Below, in pieces: positions 1 to 8,572 of a DNA stretch of 64,000 bases. This DNA is from Erwinia tasmaniensis Et1/99 (GTDB taxonomy: Bacteria; Pseudomonadota; Gammaproteobacteria; Enterobacterales; Enterobacteriaceae). The stretch lies in the NCBI RefSeq assembly GCF_000026185.1, contig NC_010694.1, positions 1,364,001 to 1,428,000 of the forward strand, read 5' to 3'. The notes beneath the pieces are model-generated. The model saw only the letters and a list, made by a program, of their open reading frames with translations, was not told the DNA's origin and searched no databases. Numbering within the stretch: the first letter of the stretch is position 1; each line of letters begins with the position of its first letter. The position numbers and the translations under genes are program-made.

Positions 1-213
1 AATTTCACCCGGCTGTACAAAGGCCAGCGGTTTAGCGCTGTAGCTGACTTCACCCTTCAGCAGACGAGTGCGGCAGGAGCCGCAGTAGCCTTCCCGGCAC
101 TGGTATTCAACACATACGCTGTGCGACTCCAGTGCGGCAAGCAGGGAAGGGTGCTCATCATGGCATTCCAGCTGCGTACCGGAAGCACGCAGCGTAATGG
201 TCGACCGTGCCAT
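1..213 (-). CDS. yfaE: 2Fe-2S ferredoxin-like protein YfaE (3' end outside window)
   Basis: The frame starts with ATG at 213, two bases after the nrdB stop, and runs off the left edge after 71 residues; the family is about 84 residues long. The translation holds the plant-type ferredoxin cysteine pattern CREGYCGSC (C-x4-C-x2-C); the fourth cysteine would lie beyond the edge. YfaE is known in E. coli to supply electrons for making and maintaining the diferric-tyrosyl radical cofactor of NrdB. Its position directly behind nrdB, and probable translational coupling, fit that role. This is the last gene of the leftward nrdA-nrdB-yfaE operon as far as the window shows. Confidence 0.93.
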   Translation of the reverse strand, partial: MARSTITLRASGTQLECHDEHPSLLAALESHSVCVEYQCREGYCGSCRTRLLKGEVSYSAKPLAFVQPGEI

Positions 214-215
214 TG

Positions 216-1346
216 TTACAGCTGGAAATCGCTGAGGTCGTCAGCGTTCACTTCGGAGTCAATCTGCCCAACCAGGTAGGAACTGACTTCCACTTCCTGT
301 GGGGCAACCTGCACGTTATCTGAAACCAGCCAGGAGTTGATCCACGGTATTGGGTTCGAGCGCGTTTTGAACGGCAGATCCAGGCCCACGGCGTTCATGC
401 GGATATTGGTAATGTATTCGATGTACTGACACAGAATGTCTTTATTCAGGCCAATCATCGAACCGCCGCTGAACAGATACTCTGCCCACTCTTTTTCCTG
501 CTCGGCTGCCAGCACAAACAGGTCGTAACACTCCTGACGACACTCTTTGGCAATCTCGGCCATTTCCGGGTCATCAACGCCGCTGCGCAGCAGGTTGAGC
601 ATATGCTGCGTACCGGTCAGATGCAGCGCCTCGTCGCGCGCAATCAGCTTGATGATTTTGGCATTGCCTTCCATCAGCTCGCGCTCGGCAAAGGCAAAGG
701 AGCAGGCGAAGCTGACATAGAAACGGATGGCTTCCAGCGCATTGACGCTCATCAGGCAAATATACAGCTGTTTTTTCAGCGCGCGCAGGTTAACGGTAAT
801 GGTTTTTCCGTTGACCTGATGCGTTCCTTCACCCAGCAGATGCCAGTAGCTGGTCATCTCAATCAGATCGTCGTAGTAGCCGGAAATATCTTTGGCACGC
901 GACAGGATCTGTTCGTTGGTCACGATATCGTCAAACACCAGCGCCGGGTCGTTAACGATATTGCGGATGATATGGGTGTAGGAGCGTGAGTGGATCGTTT
1001 CTGAAAACGCCCAGGTTTCAATCCATGTTTCCAGCTCAGGAATGGAGATCAGCGGCAACAGCGCCACGTTCGGGCTGCGCCCCTGAATGGAATCCAGCAG
1101 CGTCTGATATTTCAGATTGCTGATAAAAATGTGTTTTTCGTGATCCGGCAGCGCCTGGTAGTCAATGCGATCGCGGGATACGTCAACTTCTTCCGGACGC
1201 CAGAAGAAGGAGAGCTGTTTTTCGATCAGTTTTTCGAAGATGTCATATTTTTGCTGATCGAAACGCGCGACGTTAACCGGCTGACCGAAAAACATCGGCT
1301 CCAGCAGCTGGTCGTTTTTGTTCTGCGAAAACGTTGTGTAAGCCAT
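216..1346 (-). CDS. nrdB: Class Ia ribonucleoside-diphosphate reductase, beta subunit (R2)
   Basis: 376 residues, the normal length of enterobacterial NrdB. This subunit holds the diferric centre and stable tyrosyl radical that start nucleotide reduction in the NrdA active site, making deoxynucleotides for DNA synthesis. Visible metal ligands are Asp85 and the E116-x-x-H119 pair in the SETIH segment, followed by Tyr123, the radical tyrosine (E. coli numbering plus one). Further helices with the second E-x-x-H pair (RDEALH) are present. It lies 49 nt behind nrdA and two bases ahead of yfaE, so the three are probably co-transcribed. Nothing appears missing; assignment is certain at the family level. 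Confidence 0.98.
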   Translation of the reverse strand: MAYTTFSQNKNDQLLEPMFFGQPVNVARFDQQKYDIFEKLIEKQLSFFWRPEEVDVSRDRIDYQALPDHEKHIFISNLKYQTLLDSIQGRSPNVALLPLISIPELETWIETWAFSETIHSRSYTHIIRNIVNDPALVFDDIVTNEQILSRAKDISGYYDDLIEMTSYWHLLGEGTHQVNGKTITVNLRALKKQLYICLMSVNALEAIRFYVSFACSFAFAERELMEGNAKIIKLIARDEALHLTGTQHMLNLLRSGVDDPEMAEIAKECRQECYDLFVLAAEQEKEWAEYLFSGGSMIGLNKDILCQYIEYITNIRMNAVGLDLPFKTRSNPIPWINSWLVSDNVQVAPQEVEVSSYLVGQIDSEVNADDLSDFQL

Positions 1347-1395
1347 GTTTCATTCCAAAAACTGGGGGCAGACGTATCTGCCCCAGGGATAAAGG

Positions 1396-3681
1396 TTAGA
1401 TTTTGCAGGCGCCGCTTTCACAGCCGTCATCCTGGATGGAAGGCGCGAGGTCGTCCTGTGAATCTTCTGCTCCGTCACGGGTGTTCTGGTAGTAGAGCGT
1501 TTTGACGCCAAATTTATAGGCGGTCAGCAAATCTTTCAGCAGCTGTTTCATCGGGACGCGACCGTTAGCGAAGCGGGTCGGATCGTAGTTGGTGTTCGAC
1601 GAAATGGCCTGGTCGACAAACTTCTGCATGATGCCAACCAGCTGCAGGTAGCCGTCATTATTTGGCATATCCCACAGCAGTTCATATTGATCTTTCAGGC
1701 GCTCATATTCCGGCACCACCTGACGCAGAATGCCGTCTTTCGAGGCTTTAATGCTGATATGACCGCGTGGCGGTTCTATGCCGTTGGTGGCGTTAGAAAT
1801 CTGTGAAGAGGTTTCTGAAGGCATCAACGCCGACAGGGTCGAGTTACGCAGGCCGTGGGTTTTCACCGACTCACGCAGACCTTCCCAGTCGAGCTGTAGC
1901 GGGGTATTACAGATGGCATCCAGATCTTTTTTGTAGGTATCAATCGGCATGATGCCCTGGGCGTAGGTGGTTTCTGCAAACCACGGGCAGGCACCCTGCT
2001 CGATCGCCAGTTCGTTGGATGCTTTCAGCAGCCAGTACTGAATGGCTTCAAAAGTCTGATGCGTCAGATTGTTGGCACTGCCGTCTGAGTAACGCACGCC
2101 ATGCTTCGCCAGATAGTAGGCGAAGTTGATCACGCCGATACCCAAGGTACGACGGCCCATCGCGCCGCGTTTCGCCGCGGGGATAGGGTAATCCTGGTAG
2201 TCGAGCAGCGCATCGAGTGCACGAACGGCCAACGTTGCCAGCTCCTGCAAATCGTCCAGGCTTTCGATAGCACCCAGGTTAAACGCCGACAGGGTACAAA
2301 GCGCAATTTCGCCGCTTTCGTCATTAACGTCCTGCATCGGCTTGGTAGGCAACGCAATTTCCAGGCACAGGTTAGACTGGCGAACCGGGGCGATAGCCGG
2401 GTCAAACGGGCTATGGGTATTGCAGTGGTCAACGTTTTGAATATAGATACGGCCGGTCGAGGCACGTTCCTGCATCATCAGTGAGAACAGATCGACGGCC
2501 TTGACGCGCTGTTTACGAATGCTGTCGTCTTTCTCATATTTCGTATACAGGCGTTCAAATTCATCCTGATTGGCGAAGAAAGCATCATACAGGCCCGGCA
2601 CGTCTGACGGGCTGAACAGGGTGATGTCTTCGCCCTTGAGCAGGCGCTGATACATCAGCTTGTTGATCTGTACACCGTAATCCATATGGCGTACGCGGTT
2701 ACCTTCGACGCCACGGTTGTTTTTAAGAACCAGCAGGCTTTCTACTTCCATATGCCACATTGGGTAGAACAGCGTCGCCGCGCCACCGCGCACGCCGCCC
2801 TGAGAACAGGATTTCACCGCCGTCTGGAAATGTTTGTAGAACGGAATACAGCCGGTGTGGAAGGCCTCACCGCCGCGGATCGGGCTGCCCAGGGCACGAA
2901 TACGGCCAGCATTAATGCCGATGCCGGCACGCTGGGAAACGTACTTCACAATGGCGCTGGAAGTGGCGTTGATCGAGTCCAGACTGTCACCGCATTCAAT
3001 CAGTACGCAAGAGCTGAACTGACGGGTAGGGGTACGCACGCCGGACATAATTGGCGTTGGCAGCGAGATTTTGAAGGTTGAAATCGCGTCATAGAAGCGC
3101 TTGACGTAGTCCAGACGGGTGGTGCGCGGATAGCCAGAGAACAGGCAGGCGGCCACCAGGATATACAGGAACTGGGCGCTTTCGTAAATTTCTCCGCTGA
3201 CGCGGTTTTGCACCAGGTACTTGCCTTCCAGCTGCTTCACGGCGGCATAGGAGAAGTTCATATCGCGCCAGTGGTCAATAAAGCCGTCCATCTGTTCAAA
3301 TTCTTCGGCGCTGTAGTCCGTCAGCAGATGCGGATCGTATTTCCCCATCTCGACCATACGCGTCACCTGGTCAATCAGCTTTGGTGGCTCAAACTGGCCG
3401 TAGGCTTTTTTACGCAGATGGAAAATGGCCAGGCGCGCTGCCATGTATTGATAATCAGGTGCATCGCGTGAGATCAGGTCAGCGGCTGACTTGATAATGG
3501 TTTCATGGATATCAGAAGTGCGGATACCTTCGTAGAACTGAATATGGGAACGCAGTTCAACCTGGGAGACGGAGACATTTTGCAGACCTTCGGCAGCCCA
3601 GTCGAGAACACGGTGGATTTTATCGAGATCGATACGCTCGGTGCGACCATCGCGTTTGGTTACAAGCAGACTCTGATTCAT
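1396..3681 (-). CDS. nrdA: Class Ia ribonucleoside-diphosphate reductase, alpha subunit (R1)
   Basis: 761 residues, the same length as E. coli NrdA. The catalytic subunit reduces NDPs to dNDPs and carries the allosteric sites. The N-terminal ~90 residues form the ATP-cone (starting LLVTKRDGRTERIDLDKI). The active-site cysteine of RQFSSCVLIECGD, the NLCLEI triad segment (Asn-x-Cys-x-Glu) and the C-terminal redox pair in the tail DGCESGACKI are all present. The start ATG at 3681 has an AAGGACAGG ribosome binding site. Upstream lie DnaA and NrdR boxes (listed separately), so control by replication initiation factor and by NrdR is expected. First gene of nrdA-nrdB-yfaE. Confidence 0.98.
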   Translation of the reverse strand: MNQSLLVTKRDGRTERIDLDKIHRVLDWAAEGLQNVSVSQVELRSHIQFYEGIRTSDIHETIIKSAADLISRDAPDYQYMAARLAIFHLRKKAYGQFEPPKLIDQVTRMVEMGKYDPHLLTDYSAEEFEQMDGFIDHWRDMNFSYAAVKQLEGKYLVQNRVSGEIYESAQFLYILVAACLFSGYPRTTRLDYVKRFYDAISTFKISLPTPIMSGVRTPTRQFSSCVLIECGDSLDSINATSSAIVKYVSQRAGIGINAGRIRALGSPIRGGEAFHTGCIPFYKHFQTAVKSCSQGGVRGGAATLFYPMWHMEVESLLVLKNNRGVEGNRVRHMDYGVQINKLMYQRLLKGEDITLFSPSDVPGLYDAFFANQDEFERLYTKYEKDDSIRKQRVKAVDLFSLMMQERASTGRIYIQNVDHCNTHSPFDPAIAPVRQSNLCLEIALPTKPMQDVNDESGEIALCTLSAFNLGAIESLDDLQELATLAVRALDALLDYQDYPIPAAKRGAMGRRTLGIGVINFAYYLAKHGVRYSDGSANNLTHQTFEAIQYWLLKASNELAIEQGACPWFAETTYAQGIMPIDTYKKDLDAICNTPLQLDWEGLRESVKTHGLRNSTLSALMPSETSSQISNATNGIEPPRGHISIKASKDGILRQVVPEYERLKDQYELLWDMPNNDGYLQLVGIMQKFVDQAISSNTNYDPTRFANGRVPMKQLLKDLLTAYKFGVKTLYYQNTRDGAEDSQDDLAPSIQDDGCESGACKI

Positions 3682-3719
3682 GTCGCGTTTTACCTGTCCT
3701 TAACAAATAATCCCCACGC

Positions 3720-3759
3720 TTATACACAGGTAGCTCTTTGTGAGTAACTCTGTGGATAA
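3720..3759. promoter_or_regulatory. Two DnaA boxes upstream of nrdA
   Basis: TTATACACA at 3720-3728 fits the relaxed DnaA consensus TTATNCACA. TGTGGATAA at 3751-3759 is the exact reverse complement of the high-affinity box TTATCCACA. They face each other 22 bp apart, 39-78 bp upstream of the nrdA start. In E. coli DnaA is known to bind upstream of nrdA and tie dNTP supply to replication, so the same role is inferred here. Confidence 0.75.
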
Positions 3760-3762
3760 ACA

Positions 3763-3804
3763 CTACATGTAGGGGGTGATAGAAGTTTCAACAACAATAT
3801 GCTG
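3763..3804. promoter_or_regulatory. Paired NrdR boxes upstream of nrdA
   Basis: Two copies of the NrdR-box core (C-W-A-x-A-T-x-x-W-G) are visible: CTACATGTAG at 3763-3772 and CAATATGCTG at 3795-3804. Their spacing is 32 bp, three helical turns, which is the arrangement typical of the ATP/dATP-sensing repressor NrdR in enterobacterial nrd promoters. Inferred function is repression of the nrdAB operon when dNTPs are ample. Confidence 0.7.
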
Positions 3805-4176
3805 AGTATTCTAGTAACTTCTGCGCGGTTAACAAGGCTTGATTTTCGCAGAAAAATGGGAGTGCCTGGCTGGCTTATTTCCTAAGTCCTCGATTCTCAA
3901 GGCCCTGGGGAATTGTCAATGGGTAAAGATTTTTTTTAGTTATTTGACCGGGTGCAGGTTTCTTGCTCAGCCTGGTAATTAAGGACTTTTTATGGCCGGA
4001 AAAATACGCGTAATAAAACGCCAGCGCACGTCTAAAAGCATAAAAAAAACCCGTCGGGGAGGATCGTGGCGAGTGGTGGCGTCGTGGCGGTGTCATGTAA
4101 GCCCGACGGTAAGAGGGGCTTACAGTACAAAGAAGCAGCACGGCGCGTGGTGTTAATGTGGTGCTAATAAGGCCAG
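3805..4176. other. ubiG-nrdA intergenic region, no convincing gene
   Basis: Apart from the upstream part of the nrdA control region and the ubiG terminator structure, I see no gene. A leftward 88-codon open frame at 3875-4141 exists, but it runs through the terminator stem and poly-T tract and has no good ribosome binding site. In E. coli the autotransporter gene yfaL sits at this position; it is absent here. Confidence 0.5.
4042..4126 (-). terminator. Terminator behind ubiG with a competing upstream hairpin
   Basis: Read leftward, CCGTCGGG (about 4104-4111) can pair with CCCGACGGG just before a run of eight T, forming a long terminator stem. Overlapping it upstream, GTAAGCCC and GGGCTTAC form a second hairpin that uses part of the same left arm. 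The two folds exclude each other, as in attenuators. Simple termination of ubiG is the safe reading; attenuation is speculative. Confidence 0.5.
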
Positions 4177-4908
4177 CTAGTCCGTGATGTTGCGGTGAGT
4201 GTGCACCATATAGTTAACGTCAACGCCGGGGGCCAGCTTGAAACGGTTGGTCAGCGGATTATAGTGCAGTCCAATAATATGACGTTCGCGCAGCGGCGTT
4301 TCATCCACCCAGTTGAGCAGTTCGCCCGGACGAATAAACTTTTTAATGTCATGCGTACCGCGTGGCACCATACGCAGTATGTATTCAGCACCCACAATCG
4401 CCATCAGCCAGGATTTGCTGTTACGGTTGAGAGTGGAGAAAAACACCTCGCCGCCGGGTTTGACCAGCTTGGCACAGGCATGAACCACGGAGCGTGGATC
4501 GGGAACGTGCTCCAGCATTTCCATACAGGTGACCACGTCATATTGCCCGGCAAATCGATCGGCGTGTTCTTCTACCGTTTGCTGGACGTAATCGATGTTC
4601 ACGCCGCTTTCCAGCGCGTGCAGACGCGCAACCTGGAGCGGCTCCGCACCCATATCCAGTCCGGTGACGTTTGCGCCTTCGCGCGCCATGCTTTCGGAAA
4701 GAATGCCGCCGCCGCAGCCGACATCCAGCACCTTCTTACCAAACAGGCCGTTGGCGTGTTGCGCAATCCAGTCGAGGCGCAGCGGATTGATCCGGTGCAG
4801 CGGCTTAAATTCACCCTCCAGATCCCACCAGCGTGAAGCTACCGCTTCAAATTTGGCGATTTCACCGCGATCGACGTTATGTGCGTCTGTGTTTTGTTCT
4901 GCTTTCAT
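4177..4908 (-). CDS. ubiG: Ubiquinone biosynthesis O-methyltransferase
   Basis: 243 residues from ATG 4908 ([14 protein letters not shown]...), matching the E. coli UbiG N-terminus; a longer open frame to 5034 adds 42 residues without homology or a good ribosome binding site and overlaps the gyrA promoter region. It methylates hydroxyl groups on polyprenyl-benzene intermediates twice in ubiquinone synthesis, using S-adenosylmethionine. The SAM-binding motif [16 protein letters not shown], the acidic LDMG end of strand 2 and the [11 protein letters not shown] segment are visible. It is divergent from gyrA, as in E. coli. Confidence 0.97.
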   Translation of the reverse strand: MKAEQNTDAHNVDRGEIAKFEAVASRWWDLEGEFKPLHRINPLRLDWIAQHANGLFGKKVLDVGCGGGILSESMAREGANVTGLDMGAEPLQVARLHALESGVNIDYVQQTVEEHADRFAGQYDVVTCMEMLEHVPDPRSVVHACAKLVKPGGEVFFSTLNRNSKSWLMAIVGAEYILRMVPRGTHDIKKFIRPGELLNWVDETPLRERHIIGLHYNPLTNRFKLAPGVDVNYMVHTHRNITD

Positions 4909-5026
4909 TGGGACAGGACTCCAGCCAAAGTTTACTGCAGTATACATGGTTACTCGCCAGGATGGGCAGCGCTTCGGCGTATGTCTCTGACAGAAAGCGA
5001 TTAAGCGCTGACAGCAACGCTTTCCA

Positions 5027-5055
5027 TTCACCACCAGGACGCAGTGTGATATACT
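5027..5055 (+). promoter_or_regulatory. Candidate gyrA promoter
   Basis: TATACT at 5050-5055 is a near-consensus -10 box, with TTCACC (4 of 6 to consensus) 17 bp upstream. It lies about 45 bp ahead of the gyrA start in the gap divergent from ubiG. Assigned by pattern only. gyrA promoters are known to respond to supercoiling in E. coli. Confidence 0.4.
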
Positions 5056-5100
5056 TTCGCACCTTTGAATCCGGGATTAAATAGTAAGGAATGCGCGTCC

Positions 5101-7737
5101 ATGAGCGACCTCGCCCGCGAAATTACACCGGTCAATATCGAAGAAGAGTTAAAGAACTCCTATCTGGATTATGCAATGTCGGTCATCGTTGGCCGTGCAC
5201 TGCCAGATGTCCGTGATGGTTTAAAGCCGGTTCACCGCCGTGTGCTTTACGCTATGAACGTGCTCGGTAACGACTGGAACAAAGCTTATAAAAAATCCGC
5301 CCGTGTCGTCGGCGATGTCATCGGTAAATATCATCCCCACGGCGACAGCGCCGTGTATGACACCATCGTTCGTATGGCGCAGCCATTCTCACTGCGTTAT
5401 ATGCTGGTCGACGGGCAGGGTAACTTCGGATCCGTCGACGGTGACTCCGCGGCAGCGATGCGTTACACCGAAGTGCGCATGTCTAAAATTGCGCACGAGC
5501 TGCTGGCGGATCTGGAAAAAGAGACCGTTGATTTCGTCCCCAACTACGATGGCACTGAACAGATCCCTGAAGTGATGCCAACCCGTATCCCGAACCTGTT
5601 AATCAACGGTTCTTCGGGCATTGCCGTGGGTATGGCGACCAACATTCCTCCACACAATATCACGGAAGTGATCAACGGCTGTCTGGCCTACATTGACGAC
5701 GAGAACATTACCGTCGAAGGCCTGATGGAACACATCCCAGGCCCGGATTTCCCGACCGCGGCTATTATCAACGGCCGTCGCGGCATTGAGGAAGCTTATC
5801 GTACCGGACGCGGCAAGATTTACATCCGCGCCCGTGGCGAGGTTGAAGTGGACGCCAAAACCGGCCGCGAAACCATCATCGTGCATGAAATCCCGTATCA
5901 GGTGAACAAAGCACGCCTGATTGAGAAAATTGCCGAGCTGGTCAAAGAGAAACGTCTTGAAGGCATCAGCGCCCTGCGTGACGAGTCTGATAAAGACGGT
6001 ATGCGCATCGTGATCGAGGTGAAACGCGATGCGGTGGGTGAGGTTGTGCTGAACAACCTTTACTCGCTGACCCAGCTGCAAACCTCTTTCGGCATTAACA
6101 TGGTGGCCCTGCACCAGGGCCAGCCGAAAATCATGCCGCTGAAGGACATTCTTGAAGCCTTTGTGCGTCACCGCCGGGAAGTGATCACCCGCCGTACCAT
6201 TTTCGAACTGCGCAAGGCGCGTGACCGTGCCCATATCCTCGAAGCGCTGGCCGTAGCGCTGGCCAATATCGACCCGATTATTGAGCTGATCCGCGCAGCC
6301 CCCACGCCGGCAGAAGCGAAAGCGGGACTGATTTCCCGCCCGTGGGCGCTGGGTAATGTGTCTGCGATGCTGGAGCGAGCCGGTGATAACGCCGCCCGCC
6401 CCGAGTGGCTGGAAGAGCAGTACGGCATTCGTGACGGCCAGTACCATCTGACCGAGCAGCAGGCGCAGGCGATCCTTGATTTACGTCTACAGAAACTGAC
6501 CGGGCTTGAGCATGAAAAGCTGCTCGATGAGTATAAAGATCTGCTGGCGCAGATTGCGGAACTGCTGCGCATTCTGGCCAGTTCAGAGCGTCTGATGGAA
6601 GTGATCCGCGAAGAGCTGGAGCTGATCCGCGATCAGTTCGGCGACAAGCGTCGTACCGAAATCACCGCCAACAGTGCCGATATCAATATCGAAGATCTGA
6701 TCAACCAGGAAGATGTGGTGGTCACCCTGTCGCACCAGGGCTACGTTAAGTATCAGCCGTTGTCTGATTACGAAGCGCAGCGCCGCGGCGGCAAAGGGAA
6801 GTCGGCGGCACGTATCAAGGAAGAAGACTTTATTGACCGCCTGCTGGTGGCCAACACCCATGACACTATTCTGTGCTTCTCAAGCCGCGGTCGTCTGTAC
6901 TGGATGAAGGTGTACCAGCTGCCGGAAGCCAGCCGTGGTGCGCGTGGGCGTCCCATCGTCAACTTACTGCCGCTGGAAGCCAATGAACGTATTACCGCTA
7001 TTCTGCCGGTACGTGAATATGCCGAAGGCTGGAATATCTTTATGGCTACCGCCAGCGGAACCGTGAAGAAAACCGCCCTGACCGAGTTCAGCCGCCCGCG
7101 CAGCGCCGGTATCATTGCCGTCAACCTGCGTGATGACGATGAACTGATCGGCGTGTCGCTGACTGACGGTAGCGATGAGGCGATGCTGTTCTCTGCCGCC
7201 GGTAAAGTGGTGCGATTCGCGGAGAGCGCGGTGCGTGCGATGGGCCGTACCGCCTCCGGCGTTCGTGGCATCAAGCTGGCTGAAGGCGACCGCGTGGTAT
7301 CACTGATCGTGCCGCGAGATGATGGCGCTATCATGACCGTGACCCAGAACGGCTACGGCAAACGTACGGCTAACGCCGAATACCCGACCAAGTCGCGCGC
7401 GACTCAGGGGGTTATCTCGATCAAGGTGACCGAGCGTAACGGGCCGGTGATCGGTGCGGTACAGGTAGTCGACGGCGATCAGATTATGATGATCACCGAT
7501 GCCGGTACCCTGGTGCGTACCCGCGTGTCCGAGGTCAGCGTGGTGGGGCGTAATACCCAGGGCGTTATCCTTATCCGCACTGCCGAAGATGAAAACGTGG
7601 TGGGGCTACAACGCGTGGCTGAACCGGTTGCCGAGGAAGAGCTTGATGCAATCGATGGGAGTCTGGCCGAGGGGGATGAAGATATCGCCCCTGAAGTGGA
7701 CGCTCATGATGAAGCGCCAGAAGCTGACGACGAGTAA
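5101..7737 (+). CDS. gyrA: DNA gyrase subunit A
   Basis: 878 residues from ATG 5101 ([17 protein letters not shown]), with the ribosome binding site TAAGGA; the frame can be opened 12 codons further upstream but homology starts here. GyrA cuts and religates DNA in the A2B2 gyrase that introduces negative supercoils. Visible: winged-helix breakage domain, catalytic Tyr122 (RYTE), a quinolone-resistance region with the wild-type Ser83 and Asp87 (HGDSAVYD), the GyrA box QRRGGKG in the C-terminal beta-pinwheel, and a long acidic tail. By that region the strain is predicted not to carry the common target-site quinolone resistance changes. Confidence 0.99.
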   Translation: MSDLAREITPVNIEEELKNSYLDYAMSVIVGRALPDVRDGLKPVHRRVLYAMNVLGNDWNKAYKKSARVVGDVIGKYHPHGDSAVYDTIVRMAQPFSLRYMLVDGQGNFGSVDGDSAAAMRYTEVRMSKIAHELLADLEKETVDFVPNYDGTEQIPEVMPTRIPNLLINGSSGIAVGMATNIPPHNITEVINGCLAYIDDENITVEGLMEHIPGPDFPTAAIINGRRGIEEAYRTGRGKIYIRARGEVEVDAKTGRETIIVHEIPYQVNKARLIEKIAELVKEKRLEGISALRDESDKDGMRIVIEVKRDAVGEVVLNNLYSLTQLQTSFGINMVALHQGQPKIMPLKDILEAFVRHRREVITRRTIFELRKARDRAHILEALAVALANIDPIIELIRAAPTPAEAKAGLISRPWALGNVSAMLERAGDNAARPEWLEEQYGIRDGQYHLTEQQAQAILDLRLQKLTGLEHEKLLDEYKDLLAQIAELLRILASSERLMEVIREELELIRDQFGDKRRTEITANSADINIEDLINQEDVVVTLSHQGYVKYQPLSDYEAQRRGGKGKSAARIKEEDFIDRLLVANTHDTILCFSSRGRLYWMKVYQLPEASRGARGRPIVNLLPLEANERITAILPVREYAEGWNIFMATASGTVKKTALTEFSRPRSAGIIAVNLRDDDELIGVSLTDGSDEAMLFSAAGKVVRFAESAVRAMGRTASGVRGIKLAEGDRVVSLIVPRDDGAIMTVTQNGYGKRTANAEYPTKSRATQGVISIKVTERNGPVIGAVQVVDGDQIMMITDAGTLVRTRVSEVSVVGRNTQGVILIRTAEDENVVGLQRVAEPVAEEELDAIDGSLAEGDEDIAPEVDAHDEAPEADDE

Positions 7738-7793
7738 TCGTTAGAAGCAGCCTGACAAAAGCCGGTTCGTCTGAACCGGCTCAGTCCGCTAAC

Positions 7794-7826
7794 AAACCCC
7801 ATGGTTCACATGGGGTTTATTTTTTG
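7794..7826 (+). terminator. Rho-independent terminator of gyrA
   Basis: AAACCCC pairs with GGGGTTT around the loop ATGGTTCACAT and is followed by a T-rich tail (ATTTTTT). A second inverted repeat, GCCGGTTC/GAACCGGC at 7761-7780, lies just upstream and may act in tandem. Confidence 0.85.
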
Positions 7827-7828
7827 TA

Positions 7829-8572
7829 GCGGCCTGAAGTCAAGATCGCAATATTTTCGCTTCTCCCATTACCGCATATTCCTTCCCAGCATGCTCTGCT
7901 ACCGCTTTGAGCCAGCCTTCCATGACGTCTCAGACGAAAACTAGCGCCAGCAGGCACTGTATCTGTCATTTCATCAGCCCCCTTAACTGTGTATACCAGC
8001 ATGGCAGTCTTAGCCTGAGTTGTACCGATCCTATTAGATCTAATTTTTGATTTACGGCGAGACGCTGATAGTCATGAGAGCCGGAAACCATTTCTGCTCT
8101 CATTATCTTTGGTGACGAAGTAAAGTTATCACTTTATGAACCTGCCAGATTGATAAGCCTCCTATCCGGATTATCTCGCGATAAGTATGTTGGATTTATC
8201 CTATTTATACGGTCTTATTGCATTTCTCCTCTGCTGATAAAGTGTATATGTCTGTTTTATCAATAAATCACTTTAAATTAGCATGAGTTTAGGGCTCGAT
8301 TACTTTTTTACTTTCGTTTTTGTATATATAGACTCGAATGATAATGATTATTATATTCCTGTTTCATTTTATAATGGGATAGGTTCATTTTTTCGTGATG
8401 TGATTTTGGCTGCTATAAAGAGTAAGGGGTAAGGTAGGACTATATTAAATAATAAATCCCACTAATGGATGGAAGAGGGTGTCTTTCGTTGGGAATGATT
8501 TTATGTAACGGTAAAAACTTACCGATAATCAGATTTTTTTGATCGTGGTTACACTTAATCAGGGAGCGATAA
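7829..8572. other. A+T-rich leader of the inserted region, no confident gene
   Basis: About 740 bases, clearly richer in A+T than the flanking core genes, especially 8200-8500. A leftward 61-codon open frame (7817-8002) has no family I recognise; in another frame 7838-7922 reads like the end of a coding sequence (MEGWLKAVAEHAGKEYAVMG), so this may be a relic of a small gene. The rest holds only the Fur-like site and the promoter region for the large gene at 8573. Confidence 0.4.
8340..8358. promoter_or_regulatory. Fur-box-like sequence upstream of the large toxin-like gene
   Basis: GATAATGATTATTATATTC matches 15 of 19 positions of the classical Fur box, with the first nine bases perfect. It sits about 215 bp ahead of the start at 8573. 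If it functions, the large gene would be induced by iron starvation. In so A+T-rich a region a chance match is possible. Confidence 0.35.

Noticed and set aside
3875..4141. 88-codon leftward open frame between ubiG and nrdA
   Set aside because: It reads through the terminator stem and poly-T, lacks a ribosome binding site and has no recognisable relatives.
8079..8110. Possible hrp box (GGAACC type) upstream of the toxin-like gene
   Set aside because: GGAAACC is not the consensus and no CCACNNA follows at 15-16 bases.
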